64,000 nucleotides of DNA from Amia ocellicauda (lineage: Eukaryota; Chordata; Actinopteri; Amiiformes; Amiidae), in contig NC_089866.1 of NCBI RefSeq assembly GCF_036373705.1, positions 21,864,001 through 21,928,000 of the forward strand, in the 5' to 3' direction. A program made the position numbers and the translations under genes. Every line of letters begins with the position of its first letter. Position 1 is the stretch's first letter. The notes under the pieces were generated by a model. The model was given only the letters and a program-made list of their open reading frames with translations, searched no databases and was not told the origin of the DNA. This document shows positions 1 through 13,492 of this stretch, piece after piece.

Positions 1-418
1 AAGACAGAAGTTCCCCATGTGCTGCAATTACAACACTGACATTCCTCAGTTGGTTGAATTAACAAAACAAATAAATGACCAGATGTTTATATCATTCTTG
101 GAACACTTAAAAAAACGTAAACCTTTTCAGTTCATATCGGAATACGGATTATGACATTAAACTTTGCAATAATAATAATAATCCACAGCCAGTACATTAA
201 TTCTGAACAGAGGTTTTTGGAGTAAAGATGAGGCAAGTGCAAATATGCCCAGTGTTGTCTCATACTATATGCAAAATTCAAATTTCACAAGGGACAAGAT
301 TTACCCCATCTGTTTCTGAAAATAAATAAGCTACTCAAAATGAAGGATGATAAAGTAATCCAAAATGGAAACGCTTATGCATGCTAAATGTTCTACAATC
401 ACAACGAATCTATAAACA

Positions 419-423
<5 letters not shown>

Positions 424-469
<46 letters not shown>
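424..469. repeat. (TA)n microsatellite
   Basis: Uninterrupted TA dinucleotide run of about 23 units in the ADGRD1 intron after exon 4. The rest of 1-1112 has no exon I can support; the next expected ADGRD1 exon (with the FSFFWK-type motif) was not found. Confidence 0.95.
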
Positions 470-475
<6 letters not shown>

Positions 476-975
476 CACATATATGTAATATAGCTGTCTT
501 TTAAATGTCATAGAGCAATAGAAACATAAAAAGCACATTTTGTAATATAACATCTTTGTTTTTGTTAAAAGTAATAAAGATCTGGCTTATGCAACCCAAC
601 CTCGCATTCTGGAATATAAGTAAGAAATTCAAACCCAAATGGGGAATGATCTCACACTCTTCAGTTGCTCTTAGCAGGTCAGTTTTAATGACTTCCTGTT
701 CCTGAGCAAACATTGGAAGGGCTATTGTAAAACAAATATTTATATTTAAAGCAAAAACTGAAATAAATGGAAATTAACAGTCGAATACACCGTAAATGTT
801 TCTCTCAGGTAATTACACTTTTTTTTCTAAAGAATTAGAAAGTGTTCACTGGATAAGGAAAAGTACAGTGTCTTTAATTCTGCCCTGCAAGTCAATATGT
901 CAAACCGTGCAAATCAAAACATTCACTAGAAAAGACATCAGTACACAACCACAATAAAACACAGAGAAAAATAAT

Positions 976-1083
976 GTTTTGGCCGTTTTCGCAGACCTTG
1001 ATTGGCACTAGTTTTGGACTGCCCTACCTAAAATAACATTGGCTAGTCCGTGATTAGAGCCAATTAGGGTCTGTGAAAACAGC
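976..1083. repeat. imperfect palindrome, MITE-like
   Basis: The segment begins GTTTTCGCAGACCTTGATTG and ends with a near reverse complement (CCAATTAGGGTCTGTGAAAAC). The arms are about 22 bp around a loop of roughly 60 bp. This looks like a small fold-back or MITE remnant inside the ADGRD1 intron. No target duplication is clear. Confidence 0.5.
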
Positions 1084-1112
1084 CCTTTAAACCCTAAAAA
1101 GTGAAGTCAAAC

Positions 1113-4100
1113 CTTTGGGTCCACAGAGGTCTGGGTCACTAATGCAAGAGTTCTTGTAATTTCCAAAATGTAAAAACATGGCTCCATTATCCCCATTCAG
1201 AAAGATGCCTTTGTTTACCAACCCTTCTACAATGTCTACAAGGGGAAAGAACAGAATATTGTTTCAACATATTATTCTTTTTGGAGCTGTTAGTATTATT
1301 TTACCCCTGACATGAAAATACATCCTATAATAATAGAAGACACCTAAATACATTATTACTTAATCCAGAGATCAGTGGAGGTTCGCTCTCAAAATACTGA
1401 CACAAACATCCAAATATCCAAAACAAATCATAGATCAATTGCAAATAATATACATAATATACATCTCTCATCAGCCATAAGAGAGACCTAGGCTGGGATT
1501 AAATCAAAACTTTGACCCACCCACTAATAGCAAACTACAAACTTGTACATCATAGCGGTTACATTTCTGATTAGAAGAAAGTAGCATCTAACTGAAAATG
1601 AAGACTCAACAGAGTACAGTTCTGTAGTTTTCTATTAGCGGGTAGGTCAAAGTTTAGATTTAATCCCAGCCCTAGTTGTTTCTAATCTTCTATTCCTAAT
1701 GAGAAATAATTTATCTAGCACAAGATTAAAAAAACTTCTTCTGATGTGTCAAAGCATGTGCCTGACCTACTTCCATTGTATACTGGTATCATGTCACAGA
1801 GAGAATTTATCTAATTTCCTGTCTGGACCAGCACCCATCAGATTTGTTAAAAAAGGAATTGCCCACCCACATAGCAAACTTAACAACATCTTCTTATAGA
1901 GTGATTTATTTATTTCATTATGTTTCTAAATGCTTTCTCTCATTACAGAAACATTGGAGACAAAACAATTGATGGGCACAACATTGCTGTATGGCTTACT
2001 TTCATTTGGAGAACATGCTGTTACCATTGGACATTCATAATGCTGGTATTTCTATTAAATTAATTTTGAGCAGAAGGGTGTGGAGCACTCCCTTAAAATG
2101 TACACGCTAAACATAGATGTGAAAGATTGACCTCCTTTCGGTTGTACCCTGCTTTATATGAAAGCTGATGTCTCACCTACAGTTGCAGAAATGTTAGTGT
2201 AGGCAGAGTCATTGGTATACACAGAGGCAGAGTTATGGGAAGGTAACACAGTATGGTTGTGGATTCTGAGTGCTGGATGGAACAAAAACAAGGAAAACAG
2301 GAGAATTACAGAACAACACATGACTGGTGAAACAATCACTGACACATACAGACATGGGTGATGCACAGGGTCAAGGAGAAGGTCAAACAGAAAGTGGAAT
2401 AAGGAAAAAGGATGATTGGAGGTAGTGTTTATTCAGTGTTCAAGCTGAAATAGATGAGTTTAAAACTATCTACCTGTACACTCAAATACTGGGTCTACTA
2501 AATAACACAACAGGTAAATCAAGTGTCAGAAAGAAAGTACACACATGTATATCTACGATCTGATAAATAGCTGACAATTGGGTCTATCACTTCAAAACCA
2601 CGCTGTCTCGTTTCCAGCAGAACTGTTGTGCTTTTCCCAGCTGATATTAATATCACGGCACTACCATGCCTGCTTCTCTGATCTTATTATCCTGGTTCTT
2701 CTTTATTCCACATGGAAAAATACAAAGGCCTTAACAAAACACATTGCACGCCATCGCCATTTCTCTTTTTCCGATTTTCTGGCATCGGCTGCATTAAATT
2801 TCCTCATGGTAATCTCCACAGACATTTCCCTCAATGGTGAAAGCCGTATAATTCTCTTTCTGGTATGCATCTGTTAGGGTGATAGATTTCCCATGCAGTT
2901 ACTGAAAGTGATGATCTTATTATTCCTTATTAGATCTGATAACGTACCCCCCACTGTAATAAACCTGGATTTAGTATTCAGAATTGAATTGGAATTTGTA
3001 AATTGATTCTTTCCCAGGGAGCAGTTAGTATTTCTGTATGACAGCAGAGATTACACAATAAATACATAAATAAGACCAAATAATAAATAAATAAATAAAC
3101 TAAATAAGATACCGGAACACATTTCTGTAAGTTATACACGTTAATGTCTATTATAAAGTGTTTAAACATCTATAAACTAAATTATAGTCTGGCAGACAGG
3201 CCCAGAATGTATATTAGGTTATAATATCTAACAATGTGGGCGATTCCTATATATTCCTATATTCTAAAAGTCATTTTTGCATGCATTGTTTGAATTAATT
3301 CAGGACAAGTAAACTTTCTGATGAACAGAGACCAATTCAGTCCAGAATTTCAAGAATACTTTTTTTTTTGTTTTTGGACTGCTGTCTGTTTTTCAAAGCT
3401 ATCTTTAAAAACATGACTGACATTTCCCCAAATATTGAACATACTCAATTGTGTTTACCCACTGCTATTAAAGGCTTACATTCAACCAAAGCTGTCTGAA
3501 GACAATTTACGAATTGGGTAAACTACAGTATCTCTAAGGGAAAATATTTAAACTTGAACACTGTATATGTTGGCACCACAAAACTAGAGATTGAAGGTTG
3601 GCATGCTATTCAAAGTTGGCGAATGCAATTAAAAGAAACCAACATGTGGCGAAAGAAACAGAGAAAATGTATCAGTAATATAATCTAAGCCTACACCTTA
3701 CACTTCCACATACTTATATTACTTCCATTAACATGACCTGTTCGGTTTCCAATTGCATCCCATCGTCTGTATATCCCATCTACTGCACCCAAAGGCCAGT
3801 AGTGCGAAGCGTTGGCTAAAATATGTAGACCTGACAACAAAGATGAATTTTGTTTTAATATAATGTGCTTTCAAATAACTCCTCACAGAGTAGCATGCAC
3901 TAATAGACCTTAACTGTTTTGGTTTGTAATAGATCTTTTAATTTCTTTGAAAGCTACTGGCATTTATTATACACTTAACCTTTCAATTCATGACTAACTG
4001 TAACTGAAAATAAATTAATCTGACATCTGAAAGTAACACATTTTAACAAAGTACACTGTTCTTTTGCTTTTATTTACAACTGGAGAGTGAAGGCATAATT

Positions 4101-4767
4101 TTGAGGGTTTTTTTTAATAATTTAGTTCAAACTAACCCCACACACAGTTGTTTGAATTTCATCAAGGCCTATCATGTACTATTTAAAATAAGCAAATATA
4201 AAACATAATTACATAAATATACTGCAATAAAATATTATTTACATCGCAAAACAGTATTGTTATAATGTGTTTATGATGAAGCTTTCCGTATTTATAACTC
4301 TAACTGTATCTGTATGTAACTTTTAATTGTACGTACAATTCAGTGTGTTATTAAAAATCAATCATTATAACAACAATGTTTAAGATATTCAGTAATCTGG
4401 ATTGACGTATTCAAATGTATATAATGATATACGCAGGAAACAGAAAAATATTACAGACCCTTCATATGATAAGAAAATATGATATATAATAAGATATATA
4501 TTAATAGTTCAACAACTGCAAGCACTGGTTTTAAGGATGTGGGAAAGTTTTACTTTACCTGGATGAACATACGGTGGTGCCAATTGACCATAAACCTGAA
4601 TTGAAAAAAATAAGAAAATATACACATAAAAGTAATTAAGAGTAGTCAAAATAGGGTAAAACAAGTACATGTATATAATATAGCTCATGTAACTCATTTA
4701 CCTGAAAACGGGCACGGATTAAGGACAGAAAGGTGGTTAGTGATACCAGATTGCAGAGCTTTTCCAT
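1113..4767 (-). CDS. ADGRD1: ADGRD1 (GPR133), adhesion G-protein-coupled receptor D1, 5' exons only
   Basis: Adhesion GPCR of the plasma membrane; the human protein is Gs-coupled. I reconstructed exons by hand on the minus strand. Exon 1 is 4702-4767 (22 codons, begins MEKLCNLVSL, a signal peptide ending RARFQ). Exon 2 is 4559-4595 (VYGQLAPPYVHPG). Exon 3 is 3714-3830 (contains ANASHYWPLGAVDG), with an alternative donor ending it at 3738. Exon 4 is 1113-1235 (DIVEGLVNKGIFL, then SCISDPDLCGPKG). Human ADGRD1 as I know it starts MEKLL, continues with FQV, HPG, ASHYWPLENVDG, DIVEGKVNKG and CGPEG in the same order, so the match is strong though the ORFs are tiny. All junctions have AG/GT sites and compatible phases (0, 1, 1). 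This covers only the N-terminus and the start of the pentraxin-like domain. The remaining ectodomain, GAIN and seven-helix parts must lie left of the window. Gene order with RAN supports orthology. Confidence 0.86.
1491..1671. mobile_element. 181-bp MITE with 48-bp terminal inverted repeats
   Basis: The left end GGCTGGGATTAAATC and right end GATTTAATCCCAGCC are inverted copies, and the match extends about 48 bp (arms roughly 1491-1538 and 1624-1671) with a few mismatches. The element is flanked on both sides by CTA, compatible with a 3-bp target duplication of the PIF/Harbinger type. It has no coding capacity and sits in the ADGRD1 intron between the cassette exon and exon 4. Confidence 0.7.
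2177..2272 (-). other. ADGRD1: candidate extra cassette exon of ADGRD1
   Basis: The 96-bp segment lies between ADGRD1 exons 3 and 4. It has a pyrimidine-rich acceptor ending CATCCAG and a good donor (TGTAG then GTGAGA). Its length is a multiple of three, and it is open in the phase (1-1) set by the flanking exons. The frame reads about 32 residues, including LRIHNHTVLPSHNSAS and NDSAYTNISATV, with three N-glycosylation sequons (NHT, NDS, NIS). Its last base G restores the Asp of the conserved DIVEG that opens the next exon. The human protein as I recall it has no matching insert, so this may be a fish-specific or alternatively spliced exon. The call rests on splice signals and phase only. Confidence 0.5.
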
Positions 4768-5300
4768 AGCTTTGAAAATCCCCAATTTGGACCTGTCTTG
4801 GCTGTATTTAAATCCTGTGTGGAAAGCACATCCAAAGTCGGGTGAGCATTTTTCTGAACAGATCCCAGGTGTTTCCAGCTGCGCAAACGCCTCTTTCCTG
4901 TGCAGTCAGCTCCCCAGTGTCCTGAGCGAGAACTCCCAACATCAAACACAGGCTGTGCGATACAGTTTCTGCTTTGAAAGAAAAAGTGCCACCGGCTTTT
5001 TTCCCCTCCGATCCTTGTCTGGTTTCTGTCCCAGACTTGTGCTCCAGCGCTGTGCGGTCGCGGCTGTCCTGTCCTGTCCTGTCCTGTCCTGTCCTGGGCT
5101 GGATGCGACTCTTGGTCCTCCTATAGGATCTTCTCAGCTTGAGGTTAGTGGAGGATTGCATTCCCTGGCCTGGACTGGCTCGGTGGTGTTGGGTGTGGAA
5201 ATTCAAATTGTGATGTCATCGTCTCTTCTTCCTCCTCCTCCTCTTCTTTATTATGGTGGCAATATGTGTTCGTTTTGTGTGTCCTTTTTTAATGTCGAAT
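4768..5300 (-). promoter_or_regulatory. ADGRD1: ADGRD1 5' UTR and presumptive promoter
   Basis: The segment lies immediately upstream of the ADGRD1 ATG (minus strand). Around 4850-5180 it is more GC-rich than its surroundings, as expected of a first exon and promoter. Open frames on both strands here are unlike known proteins and are probably by-products of composition. No TATA box or start site can be placed. Confidence 0.45.
5065..5094. repeat. (TGTCC)6 pentanucleotide repeat
   Basis: Six perfect TGTCC units in the presumptive ADGRD1 promoter or 5' UTR, a likely length-polymorphic tract. Confidence 0.95.
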
Positions 5301-5745
5301 GATTTGCACCAGTTCCAAATGAAATGTGTGTTTGCTTTTGGGCTTTCATTAAATAGGCTTGTCTATAGAGATACATTGACACATCTTAGAGTTAACATTT
5401 ACTTTGCAATGTAATTGAAAGAATCATAATGTTAATTTATGATGCTTTTAATTTGCGGTGAGGAATTGAGAGACTGATATAAGTGAGTGCTGCTTAATGG
5501 TCCTCCAAAACTGACGCAGATATGAACACCTTTTTCAAACCTGTTAGGTGGCATTGTATACGACAGTATTAAGCTGGTATTATTACTACTAGTTGTATTG
5601 TTGTTTAATAATGCACTGATTTAATGACAGAATACATTTGTTATAAAAATGAGTTTTAAAAATGCAATCAGTTATTTTGCCTTATTAATGCGCATTATTC
5701 GTATACGTTGGACCTCGTTAAAGCTTTTTAAAATATTACTACAAC

Positions 5746-5792
<47 letters not shown>

Positions 5793-6126
5793 AAAACTAA
5801 AACATTTCATTATTAACATCACTTACTCTAATGGCATTCTGTGGTCTCCTATTCTACCCCTATTTAAAACAAAGTCGATGGAGAATCGTTGTTGTTCTAC
5901 TTAAAATAATGTATCATTTATAAATATTCCTAAATAAACTTGGATAATAATAATCGGATATACAATAAAATACAATGCAGAAGAGAACAAGAAAACTAAA
6001 AAAGTCCTATCAAGTGTAAACATTATGCTCAGTCAGGTCCTGAAAAGCAGCTCAACGCCGCCATCTGTCGGTTAATAGTGGAACAACGTAAATGAACTAC
6101 TTCAACCTTGCTTTTCTGTTCATATA
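5301..6126. other. intergenic, no gene seen
   Basis: AT-rich DNA between ADGRD1 and the first transposon. It contains a (TTA)n run of about 15 units at 5746-5790. Nothing else is recognised. Confidence 0.8.
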
Positions 6127-7347
6127 CACTCACCTAAAGGATTATTAGGAACACCATACTAATACTGTGTTTGACCCCCTTTTGCCTTCAGAACTGCCTT
6201 AATTCTACGTGGCATTGATTCAACAAGGTGCTGAAAGCATTCTTTAGAAATGTTGGCACATATTGATAGGATAGCATCTTGCAGTTGATGGAGATTTGTG
6301 GGATGCACATCCAGGGCACGAAGCTCCTGTTCCACCACATCCCAAAGATGCTCTATTGGGTTGAGATCTGGTGACTGTGGGGGCCAGTTTAGTACAGTGA
6401 ACTCATTGTCATGTTCAAGAAACCAATTTGAAATGATTCGACCTTTGTGACATGGTGCATTATCCTGCTGGAAGTAGCCATCAGAGGATGGGTACATGGC
6501 GGTCATAAAGGGATGGACATGGTCAGAAACAATGCTCAGGTAGGCCGTGGCATTTAAACGATGCCCAATTGGCACTAAGGGGCCTAAAGTGTGCCAAGAA
6601 AACATCCCCCACACCATTACACCACCACCACCAGCCTGCACAGTGGTAACAAGGCATGATGGATCCATGTTCTCATTCTGTTTACGCCAAATTCTGACTC
6701 TACCATCTGAATGTCTCAACAGAAATCGAGACTCATCAGACCAGGCAACATTTTTCCAGTCCTCAACTGTCCAATTTTGGTGAGCTTGTGCAAATTGTAG
6801 CCTCTTTTTCCTATTTGTAGTGGAGATGAGTGGTACCCGGTGGGGTCTTCTGCTGTTGTAGCCCATCCGCCTCAAGGTTGTACGTGTTGTGGCTTCACAA
6901 ATGCTTTGCTGCATACCTCGGTTGTAACGAGTGGTTATTTCAGTCAAAGTTACTCTTCTATCAGCTTGAATCAGTCGGCCCATTCTCCTCTGACCTCTAG
7001 CATCAACAAGGCATTTCCGCCCACAGGACTGCCGCATACTGGATGTTTTTCCCTTTTCACACCATTCTTTGTAAACCCTAGAAATGGTTGTGCGTGAAAA
7101 TCCCAGTAACTGAGCAGATTGTGAAATACTCAGACCGGCCCGTCTGGCACCAACAACCATGCCACGATCAAAATTGCTTAAATCACCTTTCTTTCCCATT
7201 CAGACATTCAGTTTGGAGTTCAGGAGATTGTCTTGACCAGGACCACACCCCTAAATGCATTGAAGCAACTGCCATGTGATTGGTTGATTAGATAATTGCA
7301 TTAATGAGAAATTGAACAGGTGTTCCTAATAATCCTTTAGGTGAGTG
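6127..7347 (-). mobile_element. Tc1/mariner DD36E (Incomer-type) transposon, copy A
   Basis: A 1221-bp element with 29-bp terminal inverted repeats (left CACTCACCTAAAGGATTATT; right the exact reverse complement) at 6127-6155 and 7319-7347. TA target duplications are at 6125-6126 and 7348-7349. It contains one long transposase ORF on the minus strand. Copy B at 49773-50993 has exactly the same length. Short repeats, about 1.2 kb total size and DD36E spacing fit the Incomer group of vertebrate Tc1/mariner elements. Confidence 0.93.
6159..7199 (-). CDS. Tc1/mariner transposase, DD36E, full length
   Basis: A cut-and-paste transposase of 346 aa with an open frame throughout. The N-terminus has a helix-turn-helix region (about residues 18-48, LSISQSAQLLGFSRTTISR) and a second DNA-binding region (about 60-125). 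The catalytic core has D155 in WSDESRF, D246 in QQDNAPCH and E283 in [12 protein letters not shown]. There are 36 residues between D246 and E283, so the signature is DD36E, not the usual DD34E. All three acidic residues are present and no frameshift is seen, so this copy could be coding-competent. Copy B differs at about 11 residues and carries LKPIE instead of LNPIE next to its Glu. Confidence 0.92.
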   Translation of the reverse strand: MGKKGDLSNFDRGMVVGARRAGLSISQSAQLLGFSRTTISRVYKEWCEKGKTSSMRQSCGRKCLVDARGQRRMGRLIQADRRVTLTEITTRYNRGMQQSICEATTRTTLRRMGYNSRRPHRVPLISTTNRKKRLQFAQAHQNWTVEDWKNVAWSDESRFLLRHSDGRVRIWRKQNENMDPSCLVTTVQAGGGGVMVWGMFSWHTLGPLVPIGHRLNATAYLSIVSDHVHPFMTAMYPSSDGYFQQDNAPCHKGRIISNWFLEHDNEFTVLNWPPQSPDLNPIEHLWDVVEQELRALDVHPTNLHQLQDAILSICANISKECFQHLVESMPRRIKAVLKAKGGQTQY

Positions 7348-7495
7348 TACATTAGTTCTAATTCATATCAACAAAATGTATTTTTTAATGAAAGCCTAAT
7401 TAACATACTTAAACCATTGGTTTGTGCAAAAGTTAAGATCAACTTGAAATACAACCTAGAAAAAACATCAACCTAGCAGTAGAATAGTATGTCTA

Positions 7496-8244
7496 CACTG
7501 AACAAAAAGATCAATGCAACAATTTCAAAGATTTTACTGAATCATGAGGAAATCACTCGATTGAAATTAATCCATTAGGCCCTAATCTATGGATTTCAAG
7601 TCACGTTTTGAGGGAGAGTGTGATTAGCTGCTGACTGCAGGAATGTCCACCAGAGCTGCAGGTGGGTCCAGACCCTGGTGAGGACGGGGAGCCGCCGAAG
7701 AGCTGCCCTGAGACGCTGTGACAGTGTGTGCAGAAATTCTTCAGTTCTTCAGTGCAAACCCACAGACAATCCGATCCCGCAGATGAAGAAGCCGGATTTT
7801 GAGGTCCTGGACTGGCCTGCTTACACATGGTTTGCGGTTGTGAGGCTGGTTGGACGTACTGCCAAATCCTCTAAAACAACCTTGGAGGCAGCTTATGGTA
7901 GAGAAATGAACATTCAGTTCTCTGGCAACAGCTCTGGTGGACATTCCTGCTGTCAGCATGCCAATCACACACTCCCCCAAACATCTGTGGCATTGTGTTG
8001 TGTGACACAACTTGTCCCAGCCCATGGTGCACCTGTGTAATGATGATGCCGTTTAATCGGCTTCTTGATCCGCCACACCTGTCAGATCTTGGCCAAGAAG
8101 AAACACTCACTATAAGGGATGTAAACAAATTAGTGCACAGGAATTTTGAAATAAGCTTTTTGTGCAAACGGATCATTTCTGGGATCTTTTGTTTCAGCTC
8201 ATGAAACATGAGACCAACACTTTACATGTTATTTTTGTTCAGAA
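7496..8244 (-). mobile_element. internally deleted Tc1-like element
   Basis: Ends match as inverted repeats (CACTGAACAAAAA on the left, TTTTTGTTCAG on the right), with TA next to the left end. On the minus strand, 8025-7741 encodes a decayed N-terminal transposase with the HTH motif (VIGMLTAGMSTRAVARELNV). The catalytic DDE half is missing: the sequence jumps to the 3' terminal region. This is a non-autonomous, about 750-bp relic. The right boundary is uncertain by a few bases. Confidence 0.82.
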
Positions 8245-8754
8245 TATATGTATACAGATATAAACACATACAAGCCCAAACTCCATTACATTTTCGTTTG
8301 CTAGGGAAAATGCAAATGATTTATTTTAGTAACAATTTCAAATTACACCATTACCAACTCTAATGCATACACATTGGAGAGCAGTATTAAACCATAAGGG
8401 CATTACTTAAATATATCAAAGGAATACATACATGTGTAAACGTATTTTCCGCAAGTATGGTGGGCGGCAAACTATAGTCACAGCACAACAAATGTGCATT
8501 ACCCCTCATCTGAATTATAGGTTTATGATCTAACTATTCAGTGATGTCAGTGATTCAACTCCATAAAAGCAGTTTTTACTGGGATCAAATAATTGAAACT
8601 TGCAGTCAAAAAATAAGCCTTACAACCTTATTTCTGGAAGATATTGGGGACATTGTTGTAGATATTGTGGGTTATTTACCTCAAACAAAACTCATAATTT
8701 GTAAGAACACAAAGAGTAATCCACTATGGACTGGTTTCAGGGAATAAAGCAGTG
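8245..8754. other. intergenic, no gene seen
   Basis: AT-rich sequence between the Tc1 relic and the RAN polyadenylation region; no recognised feature. Confidence 0.7.
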
Positions 8755-9765
8755 CACCAATATTCTCAAAACAAGTTTATTTTTGCACTTTGTTTTTACA
8801 GGTACATTGTACAGGTGTTGAAGGCATGAGAACCAACCGCAAGATGGGAACCAGTTGCCCTTTAATGCCTAGGAATAAAACTAAAATCTTGTTAAACCTG
8901 GCTAAAGAAATGGCTACAATCAACTCTATTTTAATAAACAAAACAAAAAAAAGTTTTGGTTAAATCAAGAAAACCTGTTCAGAAAGTGCCACTAAGGATT
9001 CACATTCCAGGTTGACATTTCTCACATTTCTTCCTCCACTAAAAGATCACTACAAAGTAAAATTTAAATCACTGGAGCCAATTCTACAACAGGTATCAAG
9101 TCTCCAATTACTCAGGAGTGCATTCTGTATATGCCACCTTGAACTTAAGACATTACATGCAGACAGAAATCGAAAACATTTATTAAAAGTATTAGGCAGA
9201 TGAATAGAGGGGGGGTTGGTCCAATGCATATTCCATTGGGGGAAAATCAAGATGTTCATTCTCTAGAAATTAAATACAACTTGTACGTGCCATCTTTACA
9301 GCATTTCTTTGGATTTCCCCCAACAGTTAAACAAAAACCTTGTAATTGAGATTTTAAATGTAAATCTTAAAATACATGCCTAATTTTATTAAACTAAACC
9401 GCTGGCACACCCCATCAGCATACCAGGTTCAACTGGACACCAACATATAAAACAAAAAGGTACAGATCAGAAACTTGACAGCAGCACTTTACCCTGAAAG
9501 GCTCAATTTATACGAATCGAGATACGCCAGTCAAAAAAAAAAAAAAAAAAAAAAACCTGGAACGCTGCAGCAGAAAAATACACATGGCCAAACAGGGGTT
9601 CAGATGGGCATCAACGGCCAAGAGTGACGAGACACTAGAACTTCAATTGATGGTAACATTTGAGCAGCTTAGGCATGTGTTATCAGTTAGGAGTTGATCA
9701 TATTAACATGCAATGAAAAATCCTGAGCCAATTGCTTTCAAAACTTAAACACAACTTTATTATGG

Positions 9766-9802
<37 letters not shown>

Positions 9803-10128
9803 GAAAAGTGCCACCAATGTGTATTTACTGCAGAAGGCCGATAAATTATCCAAATTTAGGGAGAGGAGAAAGGAGAAAAAAAAAAAAAAAACAGGATAGT
9901 TGCAGTCCAAAAAGCCAAGTATTACGCAGGTCCAAAGTAGTAGGAATCAATTTGTATTTTCCGCCACACTCACACTGAAATCCACACTCTCTTCAGCCGC
10001 TCATTTTTTTAAAGCACATACATAAATGTTCTGTTGAACTACTGGGGGGAGACTAGCTGCACCACCAAGATTTTTCACAGACAGCTGCCTATAAAACTAG
10101 ACCGCTGGTGCCCGGCTCCAGACGTGCT
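8755..10128 (-). other. RAN: RAN 3' UTR
   Basis: Sequence downstream of the RAN stop codon up to a canonical polyadenylation signal near 8776-8781. It contains long A runs on the plus strand (about 9534-9555, 9770-9799, 9877-9891), which are U tracts in the transcript. The 3' end is inferred from the signal only; shorter transcripts may also exist. Confidence 0.6.
8776..8781 (-). terminator. RAN: candidate RAN polyadenylation signal AATAAA
   Basis: TTTATT on the plus strand reads AATAAA in RAN orientation, about 1.35 kb after the stop codon. Cleavage would be expected some 15-25 bases further left. Confidence 0.5.
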
Positions 10129-12194
<2,066 letters not shown>

Positions 12195-12588
12195 TCTCAA
12201 TGTTTCACCTGCAAGAGAGACGGAAATGAACACATGAATCCACAGATGCAGTTTGCAGCTCGATTACGTTTAGGCCGACCAGAACTACAAACCAGTTTAT
12301 CCTACGACAAAGTGACGGTGGTTTGGACCTGCCACCGTCATTAACTTTGCTTTCATCGAAACCCGTGAAGCGGATAACGCGTCGCAGTCCCGTGCGGCGG
12401 CCTGCACCGCAGTGTCCACAGGGCGAGGCACATGGCCATCAGGGCAGTCGATGATCGGTGCGCGCATTTGGGTCCACCCATTTAAACCAGTTTCAAAAGC
12501 ACTGCCACTGATTCACACCAGTATCGCCCCACGCAGCCGAGCGCTTACAACTGCGAGCCACACGCAGCATGTGCAAACCGCGCTTTGA

Positions 12589-12596
12589 TGACGTCA
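12589..12596. promoter_or_regulatory. palindromic CRE (TGACGTCA) in RAN intron 1
   Basis: A perfect CREB/ATF palindrome in the CpG-rich first intron of RAN, about 0.8 kb inside the inferred start. Function is inferred from the motif only. Confidence 0.55.
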
Positions 12597-13283
12597 ACAT
12601 TTTACCAGCAACAGAACTAAAGACAAATCTAATAAAAGCTGAACAACTTTCCAATTGAGGACAGAAATGCAACGTACGTAGTACGTGAACTTCCTAGATC
12701 CGTGGAAAGATCTAGACGCACCCCCAAAGAAATCCTAAGCGACTTCCCTTATTAGGCCTATGTGATAAAAGCCGCATTTCTGGTACCCCACCACCCTCCT
12801 GCCCATCAGCCCTGACTCAAACGCAGAAGGCCCACTTTTGCCTCCCTCGATTACACAGGGTGGGTTTAAAATCAGCAAAAGTCTCATTTAACACAGTGGG
12901 ATGAATTCAGATGCATTTTGAACCCCGATCCAGACACAGGACGTGTAATCGTTCAGATTCAGCCCGTATATCATTCCTACAATACTCGACTGGCAAAAGT
13001 GTTACAAAATAGCAGCAATGTTTCGAAACCCGGATTAATCTCCCCGTCGATCATTACAGTTTAGATCCGATTTGAAAACGGAACACGATCGCTGTAAAGT
13101 TGCCATCTCATTGTCACATAAAAAGCCCGCCAAGTCAGCCCCTTCCTACACAGACAATAAATCGGCTTTCAGCAAAAGCCTCAGCGATGCACTTAAAAAA
13201 CCCAAAAATCCACACAAAAACCCTTTCGACGTACTGAACTAACCCGATAGTTGTTAATAAATGTCTTGCACTTGTGCGATTTG

Positions 13284-13492
13284 TGCAGATGCCTCTGATT
13301 ATGAACAGATTGTACGGCTTCTACGCCCCTTACCGTTTCCAGAACTATCTCAGGCAGCTTCCGAATATCCTGGAGAAAATGGCGGAAGCGCGGCTCATAT
13401 ACCCGGCCGCACACCCCTGTCATGTGACGCGGATTCTCCATGGCAACTCGCGGGAAGGCGGGATGTTTGAAAGAGTCTCCGCCCACAACGAG
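13284..13492 (-). promoter_or_regulatory. RAN: RAN promoter and non-coding exon 1
   Basis: GC- and CpG-rich block upstream of RAN. In RAN orientation it contains a TATA-like TATATGAG near 13400, then a pyrimidine-rich start region CGCTTCCGCCATTTTC, then a strong splice donor (GAAACG followed by GTAAGG) that ends exon 1 at 13334. Transcription probably starts near 13370-13385. The block recurs at 46911-47119 with one mismatch over 209 bp. Plus-strand open frames across it are not recognised proteins. Confidence 0.75.

Noticed and set aside
501..713. Possible ADGRD1 exon with EQEVIKTDLLRATEECEI
   Set aside because: In the phase required after exon 4 (phase 1) the segment has a stop, and it does not resemble the next human exon.
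4733..5302. 189-aa plus-strand frame
   Set aside because: It overlaps ADGRD1 exon 1 and its 5' flank, is low in complexity at the TGTCC repeat, and resembles no family.
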